Source of the DNA: JBDKTK01 sp039680225
Lineage (GTDB): Bacteria; Desulfobacterota; Syntrophia; Syntrophales; UBA4778
Direction: 5' to 3'
NCBI GenBank assembly: GCA_039680225.1
Contig: JBDKTK010000351.1
Span: forward strand, 1-5,477
Length of the DNA: 5,477 nucleotides
Position 1 is the first letter of the stretch, and every line of letters starts with the position of its first letter. The notes under the pieces were generated by a model, which saw only the letters and a list, made by a program, of their open reading frames with translations, was not told the origin of the DNA and did not search any database. Made by a program: the position numbers and the translations under genes. Positions 1 through 5,117 of this stretch are shown piece after piece.

Positions 1-1
1 A

Positions 2-1300
2 AGGCGGCATCAGCACTACAACGTCGCCGAGGGGCCTGATGATGACGGACCTTTTCCGGGCTTCCATGATGACCCTGTGTCCCATCCGCTTTTCGGGAGG
101 GTACGGCTCCTTGCCGGTTTTGTCCGCGACCAGTTCTATGCCGGTCATGATTCCCTTCTGGCGCACATCGCCCACATGTTTCAGGGCCTTGAATTCCTCA
201 AGCCGGCGGGCCAGGAACCCGATTTTTTCCTGGAGGGCGTCAAGCGTCTTTTCCTCTTCGAAAACTTCCAGGCTGGCAATCGCGACCGCGCAGGCCAGGG
301 GATTGCCGGTGAATGTATGGCCGTGAAAGAAGGTCTTGAACTCCGAAAATTCCCCCAGGAATCCCTCGTATATTTTTTCGGTGGTCAACGTAGCCGCCAG
401 CGGCAGGTATCCTCCGGATATCCCCTTGGCCAGGGCCATTATGTCGGGAGTCACCCCTTCATGCTCGCAGGCGAACATCTTCCCCGTCTTGCCGAACCCG
501 ACCGCCACCTCGTCGGCAATCATGAAAATATTGTGGCGCGTGCAGAGCTCTCTTACTTTGCGCAGATAGCCCTCGGGATGGACGAGAATGCCCCCCGCAC
601 CCTGGACGAGCGGCTCTATTAAAAGCGCCGCGATCCCGCTGCCGTGTTCATCCATTATTTTTTCCGTCTGCTCCAGGCAGCGGGACTCGCACGACGGATG
701 GGTCAGTTTCAGGGGGCACCGGTAGCAATAGGGCGCCTCCGTCTTGTATGTGGGGAAAAGCAGGCTGCGGTAAAGGGAATGGAAAAGGTCTATCCCTCCC
801 ACGCTTACGGAGCCGATCGTATCGCCATGGTAGGCGTTGTTGAGGCGGATGAATTTGTTTTTTGTCCTGACGCCGTCCGGCGCCTGCCGGTGGTACTGGA
901 AGGCCATCTTCAGCGCTATTTCCACCGCGGTAGAGCCGCTGTCTGAATAGAAGACCCTTGTCAGCCCCCGGGGCGCGATATCGATCAGCCTTTTCGCCAG
1001 CACCACCGCGGGGACGTTGGCCAGGCCGAGCAGAGTCGAGTGGGCGATGAGGCCCGCCTGATCGGCGAGGGCGCGGTCGAGTTTTTCCTTGCGGTGGCCG
1101 TGGACATTGGTCCACAGCGACGATACGCCGTCCAGATATGAATTGCCTTCAGTATCCTTCAGCGTGCAGCCCTCACCCTCGGCGATGATCAGCGGCTTTT
1201 CCAGACAATATCCGCGCATCTGGGTAAAGGGGTGCCAGAGGTGATTTTTATCATAACTCTCAAGCTCGGTGTCACTCAGTGAATATTTTGTTTTGCTCAT
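2..1300 (-). CDS. bioA: Adenosylmethionine-8-amino-7-oxononanoate aminotransferase (DAPA synthase), 3' end outside window
   Basis: This is a PLP-dependent class III aminotransferase that converts 7-keto-8-aminopelargonate to 7,8-diaminopelargonate in cytosolic biotin synthesis. The frame is open for 433 residues from the ATG at 1300 and has no stop before the left edge. Visible motifs are WHPFTQM (22-28), the phosphate-binding SDSGSTAVEIAL region (119-130), AYHGD (156-160), the PLP-ring aspartate in ADEV (D263), the Schiff-base lysine in ALAKG (K292), HGHTFTGNP (326-334) and the C-terminal IIRPLGDVVVLMPP. E. coli BioA is about 430 residues; only a short C-terminal tail appears to be missing. 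A GGAGGG ribosome site lies 9 nt before the ATG. Oddities are four cysteines in CYRC and CESRC (192-208) and GFGK where E. coli has GFGR. The sequence resembles the Bacillus/Aquifex subtype more than E. coli, so the amino donor (SAM or lysine) is uncertain. An upstream BirA-type operator supports the biotin role. Other biotin genes may lie off the left edge. Confidence 0.95.
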   Translation of the reverse strand, partial: MSKTKYSLSDTELESYDKNHLWHPFTQMRGYCLEKPLIIAEGEGCTLKDTEGNSYLDGVSSLWTNVHGHRKEKLDRALADQAGLIAHSTLLGLANVPAVVLAKRLIDIAPRGLTRVFYSDSGSTAVEIALKMAFQYHRQAPDGVRTKNKFIRLNNAYHGDTIGSVSVGGIDLFHSLYRSLLFPTYKTEAPYCYRCPLKLTHPSCESRCLEQTEKIMDEHGSGIAALLIEPLVQGAGGILVHPEGYLRKVRELCTRHNIFMIADEVAVGFGKTGKMFACEHEGVTPDIMALAKGISGGYLPLAATLTTEKIYEGFLGEFSEFKTFFHGHTFTGNPLACAVAIASLEVFEEEKTLDALQEKIGFLARRLEEFKALKHVGDVRQKGIMTGIELVADKTGKEPYPPEKRMGHRVIMEARKRSVIIRPLGDVVVLMPP

Positions 1301-1309
1301 TCTTGAACG

Positions 1310-1315
1310 CCCTCC
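1310..1315 (-). promoter_or_regulatory. Shine-Dalgarno site of bioA
   Basis: On the minus strand this reads GGAGGG, 9 nt before the ATG at 1300. It fixes the bioA start, which is also the N-terminal position expected from the conserved WHPFTQM motif. Confidence 0.75.
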
Positions 1316-1327
1316 GCGAAAAAAACG

Positions 1328-1357
1328 TTAATACCCGCGGGGGAGGGTTTTTGTCAA
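1328..1357 (-). promoter_or_regulatory. Sigma-70-type promoter of bioA
   Basis: Read on the minus strand, a perfect -35 box TTGACA (1357-1352) is followed after 18 nt by the -10 box TATTAA (1333-1328). The predicted transcript start is near 1321, giving a short leader of about 20 nt that includes the GGAGGG ribosome site. The -35 box is embedded in the left arm of the BirA-like palindrome, so repressor binding would directly block polymerase. Confidence 0.7.
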
Positions 1358-1383
1358 CCAATAATTTGAACACAGGTTGACAA
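1351..1383. promoter_or_regulatory. BirA (biotin repressor) operator
   Basis: A perfect 9-bp inverted repeat, TTGTCAACC (1351-1359) and GGTTGACAA (1375-1383), is separated by 15 nt. The known BirA operator consensus described by comparative genomics is TTGTAAACC-N14/15-GGTTTACAA; this site differs by one symmetrical base per arm and has a permitted spacer. It lies about 50 nt before bioA and covers its -35 box. It would be bound by biotinoyl-AMP-loaded BirA, shutting off bioA when biotin is abundant. This implies that the genome encodes a BirA with an N-terminal helix-turn-helix domain. The site is some 30 bp upstream of the -35 box of the divergent promoter, so an effect on the rightward genes is possible but not indicated. 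Confidence 0.88.
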
Positions 1384-1412
1384 TATCGGAGCGCTGAAAG
1401 GCGACTTTGATA

Positions 1413-1440
1413 TTGCACGATGATATCCAAATGCTATAGT
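1413..1440 (+). promoter_or_regulatory. Extended -10 promoter of the DsbD-like/TlpA-like operon
   Basis: A partial -35 box TTGCAC (1413-1418) is followed after 16 nt by TATAGT (1435-1440), with the TG of an extended -10 element at 1432-1433. Transcription would begin around 1446-1448, directly at the ATG at 1449. No other good promoter was seen in the gap. The perfect TTGACA at 1377-1382 has no -10 box at a usable distance and is better explained as an arm of the BirA operator. Confidence 0.5.
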
Positions 1441-1448
1441 CAAAACCG

Positions 1449-2153
1449 ATGGAATCCTTTTTGAATAACCCGGAGCAGTACCTCCAGGGCCCGGCGGTCC
1501 TGGCCTTCATTGCCGTTTACCTGGGAGGCGTGCTGGTCAGCTTCACGCCCTGCGTTTACCCCATAGCGCCAATAATCATAGCTTATATCGGCGCACGGGG
1601 AGACTCTTCCCGGGCCAGGTCCCTGCTGCTGTCGATTTTTTATGTCCTGGGCATGGCAGTTACATATACGGCGCTCGGCGCTGTTTCGGCGCTCACCGGA
1701 AAACTTTTCGGGCAGATCCAGAGCAGCCCCTGGACATATCTGATCGTGGCCAATATCTGCATTGTCCTCGGACTGTCGATGCTCGATGCAATCAACATCA
1801 ACATACCAATGCCCGGATTTCTCGGCGGGTCTTCGCAGAGAAAAGGTTTTGCCGGCAGCTTCGTCGTGGGCGCCACGTCGGGGCTGATCATGGGGCCGTG
1901 CACGGCGCCTGTCCTCGGGGTGCTGCTGGCCTTCGTTGCGGCCAAACAGAACGTCGTCTACGGAATGGCGCTTCTCTTCGTATTCTCCCTGGGGATGGGG
2001 ACCCTGCTTGTTGTCCTGGGCACCTTCTCCGGGGCTCTCGGTTCGCTTCCCCGGGCGGGGGTGTGGATGGTTTACATAAAAAAAGCCTTCGGGATAATAA
2101 TGCTGGGGCTGGCAGAATATTTTTTGATTACAGCCGGACAATATTGGGTATAA
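1449..2153 (+). CDS. DsbD/CcdA-like transmembrane thiol-disulfide electron carrier
   Basis: This 234-residue, very hydrophobic protein matches the transmembrane domain of the DsbD/CcdA/ScsB family. That family passes reducing equivalents from cytosolic thioredoxin to periplasmic thioredoxin-like proteins. About six membrane segments are visible (roughly 15-47, 56-84, 95-117, 134-164, 168-198, 204-231). The redox pair is C35 in SFTPCVYP and C151 in MGPCTAPVLG, matching the two conserved cysteine-proline sites of the family. The PRAGVWMVYIKKAFG stretch (201-215) resembles DsbD. The periplasmic alpha and gamma domains of full DsbD are absent, so the size is like CcdA (six helices) rather than DsbD (eight). 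The next gene encodes a likely periplasmic partner. No Shine-Dalgarno precedes the ATG at 1449; a TTG at 1461 is an alternative start. Whether the end target is cytochrome c maturation, a sulfonucleotide pathway or general disulfide reduction cannot be told. Confidence 0.88.
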   Translation: MESFLNNPEQYLQGPAVLAFIAVYLGGVLVSFTPCVYPIAPIIIAYIGARGDSSRARSLLLSIFYVLGMAVTYTALGAVSALTGKLFGQIQSSPWTYLIVANICIVLGLSMLDAININIPMPGFLGGSSQRKGFAGSFVVGATSGLIMGPCTAPVLGVLLAFVAAKQNVVYGMALLFVFSLGMGTLLVVLGTFSGALGSLPRAGVWMVYIKKAFGIIMLGLAEYFLITAGQYWV

Positions 2154-2167
2154 TGAATGAAAATGCA

Positions 2168-2175
2168 GAGGGGGG
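2168..2175 (+). promoter_or_regulatory. Shine-Dalgarno site deciding the TlpA-like start
   Basis: The purine run GAGGGGGG lies 4 nt before the ATG at 2180. It favours that ATG over the ATG at 2153, which overlaps the stop codon of the preceding gene but has no comparable ribosome site. Confidence 0.65.
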
Positions 2176-2179
2176 ATTT

Positions 2180-2683
2180 ATGACAAAACGCGGGTTTCTC
2201 TTTTCAGCCGTTCTTCTAATTATATTTTTGGCCGGAACAGGGCATATTCCCGGAAGCCCGGCTTCCGGCGCATATGCCGCTTCCGCTGTCATGGCCCCCG
2301 ATTTTACCTTGAAAGACCTCAACGGAAAGAATGTCAGGCTCAGCGATTTCCGGGGCAGAAACCCTGTCCTGCTTGTGTTCAGCACAACCTGGTGCCCCCA
2401 TTGCCGCAGCCAGGTCCCCCTGATAAACGATATCTATTCCAGGTACAGGGGCAAGGGCCTGCAGGTTTATCATGTGGACATCCAGGAACCTGCGGACCGC
2501 ATCATCAGCTTTGTCAAAAGGTACAGGGTTACATACCCGGTGCTGCTCGACGCCGACGGCAAGGTCTCGAAGCAGTACAGGATTGTCGGCGTTCCTGCAA
2601 ACGTTTTGATAAACAGGGACGGCTCCATTGTGTGCAACCCGTGCCGTTCGGTTGAGAAGCTTGTGCCCTCAGTGCTGAAATAG
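2180..2683 (+). CDS. Secreted TlpA/ResA-like thioredoxin-fold oxidoreductase with second CxxC
   Basis: This 167-residue protein belongs to the AhpC/TSA-Redoxin or TlpA-like thioredoxin family. It should act outside the cytoplasmic membrane, reducing disulfides with electrons from the upstream DsbD-like carrier. The N-terminus is a signal peptide or anchor: MTKR, a hydrophobic core (about 7-19), then AYAASA near 31-36 as a plausible cleavage zone. The family hallmarks follow: APDFTLKDLNGK (39-50), the active site WCPHC (71-75) after LLVFSTT, and the cis-proline loop VGVPANVLI (137-145, P139) leading into NRDGSI. An unusual CNPC (152-155) follows where relatives normally have no cysteine pair. 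The gap to the preceding gene is 26 nt, so the two are probably co-transcribed. The ATG at 2180 was chosen because of its strong ribosome site and basic n-region; starting at 2153 would add nine residues, MNENAEGGF. The physiological target is unknown. Confidence 0.88.
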   Translation: MTKRGFLFSAVLLIIFLAGTGHIPGSPASGAYAASAVMAPDFTLKDLNGKNVRLSDFRGRNPVLLVFSTTWCPHCRSQVPLINDIYSRYRGKGLQVYHVDIQEPADRIISFVKRYRVTYPVLLDADGKVSKQYRIVGVPANVLINRDGSIVCNPCRSVEKLVPSVLK

Positions 2684-2697
2684 CGGCATTCCCCATT

Positions 2698-2738
2698 CCC
2701 TGCATGGGGAAAATGCCTTTTCCCATGCAAGGCTTTTT
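2698..2738 (+). terminator. Rho-independent-like terminator after the redox operon
   Basis: TGCATGGG (2701-2708) pairs with CCCATGCA (2722-2729). The stem is extended inside by AAAA:TTTT around a TGCC loop with one bulged G (2709), and outside by CC:GG across a C-A mismatch. CTTTTTG follows at 2733-2739, a short T-run. It sits 15 nt after the stop codon of the TlpA-like gene and just before the promoter of the next unit. Confidence 0.65.
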
Positions 2739-2740
2739 GC

Positions 2741-2768
2741 TTGACTTACCCGTATTATATCTTATAGA
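2741..2768 (+). promoter_or_regulatory. Promoter candidate for tetR-tolC unit
   Basis: TTGACT (2741-2746) and TATAGA (2763-2768) are separated by 16 nt, in AT-rich DNA directly after the terminator. The predicted start is near 2775, about 75 nt before the tetR ATG. The downstream palindrome at 2798-2819 would lie in the early transcribed region. Confidence 0.45.
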
Positions 2769-2797
2769 ACTTCATCTATCTTGAATCGCTATTCTAT

Positions 2798-2819
2798 TTT
2801 TTGAACGGCTGTTCAAAAA
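2798..2819. promoter_or_regulatory. Palindromic operator candidate for the adjacent TetR regulator
   Basis: TTTTTGAAC (2798-2806) and GTTCAAAAA (2811-2819) form a perfect 9-bp inverted repeat around a GGCT centre. Short palindromes of this size directly ahead of a tetR gene are typical autoregulatory operators of the family. It lies 30 nt before the start codon at 2850. A terminator is less likely: the stem is AT-rich and CCC rather than a T-run follows. Confidence 0.65.
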
Positions 2820-2849
2820 CCCTTAAAGGACTTTCCCGCGGACTTCCGG

Positions 2850-3470
2850 ATGGAAAAAATCAAGAGAAAAGAAATGGAGTTCCTCTCCAGGCGGGCATCG
2901 ATCATGGAAAAGGCCGAGAAGATTTTTGCCCTGAAGGGGTTCCACAACACGAGCGTGGCTGAAATAGCCAGTGCGTCCGGATTTGCCATCGGCAGCCTTT
3001 ACCAGTTCTTCCAGGGCAAGGATGACCTCTATGAGACAATGATCAATCAGAAACTTGACCAGCTGTATGCCGATCTGAAGGCGGCCGTCAGCGCCCAGGA
3101 AACCCTGATCGGCAAACTGGAGGCCTTCATCCGCACCCAGTTCAGGTTTGTCGAGGAAAACCATGATTTCTGGAGATTGTTCATCAGGCGGGAGGACGTG
3201 AACTTCAACAAGAGCGGGACGACTTACAAGGAAAGGATGCTCCGGCACCACCTGAGCGACATAGATTTCATTTCGGAAGTGATCAGGAAGGGCTCCAAAA
3301 ATAAAAACATCCGGGCCGGGGCGTTCCGGGACATCGGCTGCGCCCTTGTCGGAATGATAAACGGTTTCAAGTTCAGATGCATATTTGAGCCGAAAGACGC
3401 ATACTCCCTGGACGGGAAGGTCCAGGTCGTCTTGGATATATTTCTGAAGGGGGTTGGTCATGAATTGTAA
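2850..3470 (+). CDS. TetR/AcrR-family transcriptional regulator
   Basis: This 206-residue protein has the TetR layout: an N-terminal DNA-binding domain and an all-helical ligand-binding and dimerisation domain. The DNA-binding part reads IMEKAEKIFALKGF (18-31), then the helix-turn-helix TSVAEIASASGFAIGSLYQFF (34-54) and the typical GKDDLYETMI (56-65). The C-terminal region (about 80-206) is diverged, as usual in this family, so the ligand cannot be predicted. It is followed by and overlaps a TolC-like gene, which suggests it controls export of a toxic or lipophilic compound. A perfect palindrome 30 nt upstream is the probable autoregulatory site. The start is uncertain: neither the ATG at 2850 nor the in-frame ATG at 2874 has a strong ribosome site; 2874 follows GAGAAAAG and would still leave a complete helix-turn-helix. 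Confidence 0.9.
   Translation: MEKIKRKEMEFLSRRASIMEKAEKIFALKGFHNTSVAEIASASGFAIGSLYQFFQGKDDLYETMINQKLDQLYADLKAAVSAQETLIGKLEAFIRTQFRFVEENHDFWRLFIRREDVNFNKSGTTYKERMLRHHLSDIDFISEVIRKGSKNKNIRAGAFRDIGCALVGMINGFKFRCIFEPKDAYSLDGKVQVVLDIFLKGVGHEL
3447..3453 (+). promoter_or_regulatory. Shine-Dalgarno site of the tolC-like gene, inside tetR
   Basis: AAGGGGG lies 6 nt before the ATG at 3460, within the last codons of tetR. It supports ATG 3460 over the in-frame TTG at 3454 and makes the coupling of the two genes plausible. Confidence 0.65.
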
Positions 3471-4770
3471 AGCGGCCTTTCTCATCCTGTTCCTCATTGC
3501 TCCTGCAATCGCATCTGCTGCCGAACCGGCCCCTTTGAGCATGCAGGAAAGCATCGATATAGCCCTCAAGCAGAGCGCCGCGATCCATTCGGCATCGGAG
3601 GGCGTGAATGCCGCCGAGTCGCGCAAGAAAGAGGCATTAACGGGGTTCCTCCCGACCCTTAGCACTTATTACAGCTATACACGTCTCAACGAGGCGCCCC
3701 AGGTCAAGTTTGAGGGGACCGGGTTTACCCCGGTGGTTACCGGAACGGCCGACAATTACAACTGGGCGGTCCAGGCGAGGCAGCCTGTATTCGCGGGCGG
3801 GTCCATCGTTTCAACCTATCAGATCAGCAAGCTGGGGGAGGACATTTCCCGGTACGACAAGCTCTCGACCGTGCACGATGTCGTGCTGGATGTAAAGGTG
3901 AGCTACTATAATATCCTGAAATCCGAACGGATCAGGGAGGTCGCCCGCCAGTCGGTCGACCAGCTTGCATCGCACGCCAAAGTGGCCCGCAATTTCTACG
4001 AGGTCGGGCTCATTCCCAAAAACGACCTGCTCCAGTCCGAAGTCCAGCTTGCCAACGGCAACCAGGACCTGGTGAGGGCAGACAACAGTGTGGAAATAGC
4101 CAAGTCCCAATTCAACACGGTCCTGCGGCGCGATATAAACAGGCCGGTTGCGGTGCGGGACATCCTTGTATATGAGCCCTTCCTGCAGAATATTGACGAC
4201 TGCCTGAAGACCGCCATGGAGAACCGTCCCGAGATCAAGAGTTACGAGGTCCGCCGCGCGCAGTCCGGCAAGGCCGTGGACCTGGCAAAGAGCGAGTATT
4301 ATCCCACCGTAAACGTCGTTGGAACATACGGCAGGTACGGCGACCAGCCCAACGTCTCCGGAAGCCTGTTCCAGGATGCGGAGAACTGGTCGGTCCTCGC
4401 CGTCGCCAACTGGAATTTCTGGGAATGGGGCAGGACGAAGCACCGGGTGGACGCCGGCAGGAGCAGGGAAAGCCAGAGCGCCGACGCCCTCACGATAGTG
4501 CGGGACAGGATCACCCTGGAAGTCAAGAATTCATATCTCCAGATGAGGGAGGCCGAAAAGAGGATTGCCGTTGCGGGGCAGGCGATCACTCAGGCCGAGG
4601 AAAACTTCAGGATCAACCAGGAAAGGTACAAGGAGCAGGTTGCCACGACAACCGATGTGATAGATGCCCAGACATTGCTGACGCGCGCCAAATCCGATTA
4701 TTTTAATGCCCTGAGCGATTTCAACATAGCGCGCAGCCGGCTGGAGAGGTCAATGGGAGTAATAAAATAA
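3460..4770 (+). CDS. TolC-family outer-membrane efflux protein
   Basis: This 436-residue protein belongs to the outer-membrane efflux protein (OEP) family, whose trimers form the outer-membrane and periplasmic channel of type I secretion and tripartite efflux systems. It begins with a signal peptide (MNCK, hydrophobic 5-18, ASA at 18-20 before AEP) and has no lipobox cysteine, so it is TolC-like rather than a NodT-type lipoprotein. Two OEP repeats are visible. The first runs from about 28 to 225, with ALTGFLPTLSTYYSY, the ARQPVFAGG strand and GLIPKNDLLQSEV. The second runs from about 243 to 436, with RPEIKS, EYYPTVNVVGTYG, NWNFWEWGRT and long helices ending in TTDVIDAQTLLTRAKSDYFNAL. The ATG at 3460 has an AAGGGGG ribosome site 6 nt upstream and overlaps the tetR end by 11 nt, suggesting translational coupling. 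No fusion protein or inner-membrane pump is visible, so the partner and substrate are unknown. Confidence 0.93.
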   Translation: MNCKAAFLILFLIAPAIASAAEPAPLSMQESIDIALKQSAAIHSASEGVNAAESRKKEALTGFLPTLSTYYSYTRLNEAPQVKFEGTGFTPVVTGTADNYNWAVQARQPVFAGGSIVSTYQISKLGEDISRYDKLSTVHDVVLDVKVSYYNILKSERIREVARQSVDQLASHAKVARNFYEVGLIPKNDLLQSEVQLANGNQDLVRADNSVEIAKSQFNTVLRRDINRPVAVRDILVYEPFLQNIDDCLKTAMENRPEIKSYEVRRAQSGKAVDLAKSEYYPTVNVVGTYGRYGDQPNVSGSLFQDAENWSVLAVANWNFWEWGRTKHRVDAGRSRESQSADALTIVRDRITLEVKNSYLQMREAEKRIAVAGQAITQAEENFRINQERYKEQVATTTDVIDAQTLLTRAKSDYFNALSDFNIARSRLERSMGVIK

Positions 4771-4779
4771 ATCCCTGAC

Positions 4780-4787
4780 AAGGAGGT
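4780..4787 (+). promoter_or_regulatory. Perfect Shine-Dalgarno of the phasin-like gene
   Basis: AAGGAGGT, fully complementary to the 3' end of 16S rRNA, sits 6 nt before the ATG at 4794. It is by far the strongest ribosome site in the window and suggests high translation of the small gene relative to its operon neighbours. Confidence 0.8.
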
Positions 4788-4793
4788 AGAAAG

Positions 4794-5117
4794 ATGTTCG
4801 ACATTCTGAAGAAAACGATTCTTTTCGGTGCGGGCCTGGCGTCGATGACGCGGGAAAAAATGGAGAAGTTCGTAGATGACATGGTCAAGAAAGGGGAGAT
4901 TTCGGAAAAAGAGGGCAGGGAACTCGTTGACGACATGATTGCCCGTTCCAAAAAGGCCAGACAGGATTTCGAGGAGGGCGTCGGCAAGGCTGTATCCAGG
5001 GCGCTGGAAAAGCTGAACATTCCCCAGCGGAGCGAAATCGAAAAGATCTGGGCCAGAATCGAGGAACTTGAGAAGTCCAAAGAGGACAAAAAGGACGAAT
5101 GTTCATCCGCAACATAG
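4794..5117 (+). CDS. Phasin-like small coiled-coil protein (COG3937-type)
   Basis: This 107-residue, highly charged, probably all-helical protein resembles the small phasin-like 'polyhydroxyalkanoate synthesis regulator' group. A short hydrophobic, amphipathic start (MFDILKKTILFGAGLASMT, 1-19) is followed by helices rich in K, E and D (about 20-74). A proline break in LNIPQRSEIEKI (74-85) precedes a final heptad-like helix RIEELEKS (88-95), and the tail is charged and probably disordered. The PQRSEIEKIWARIEELE arrangement is like the C-terminal zipper of PhaF/PhaI-type phasins. No PHA synthase is visible, so a granule role is not shown; members of this group also occur without one. The gene follows tolC by 23 nt and overlaps the next gene by 19 nt, and this link to a UbiB-type kinase may be more informative than the phasin label. 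Confidence 0.75.
   Translation: MFDILKKTILFGAGLASMTREKMEKFVDDMVKKGEISEKEGRELVDDMIARSKKARQDFEEGVGKAVSRALEKLNIPQRSEIEKIWARIEELEKSKEDKKDECSSAT

Noticed and set aside
77..622. A 181-codon rightward open frame, with shorter ones beside it
   Set aside because: It lies antisense within bioA, whose frame is open throughout 2-1300 with clear family motifs; the opposite frame has no recognisable domain.
1377..1382. Perfect TTGACA as a -35 box for the rightward operon
   Set aside because: There is no acceptable -10 box 15-19 nt downstream; it is explained as the right arm of the BirA operator.
1440..2141. A 233-codon leftward open frame
   Set aside because: It is antisense to the DsbD-like gene and its translation is rich in R, G, H and Q with no domain, as expected of a shadow frame.
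1898..2179. An N-terminal extension of the TlpA-like protein upstream of 2153
   Set aside because: The frame overlaps the 3' half of the DsbD-like gene with an arginine/glycine-rich translation. The signal peptide and ribosome site place the true start at 2180.
2798..2819. Terminator reading of the palindrome before tetR
   Set aside because: The stem is AT-rich with no T-run after it, and a better terminator already lies at 2698-2738.
2823..3665. A 280-codon leftward open frame
   Set aside because: It is antisense to tetR and the start of tolC, and would cover a clear TetR helix-turn-helix and the tolC signal peptide. It has no ribosome site or domain that I recognise.
3811..4443. A 210-codon leftward open frame
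   Set aside because: It is the antisense shadow of the tolC-like gene and has no family motifs.
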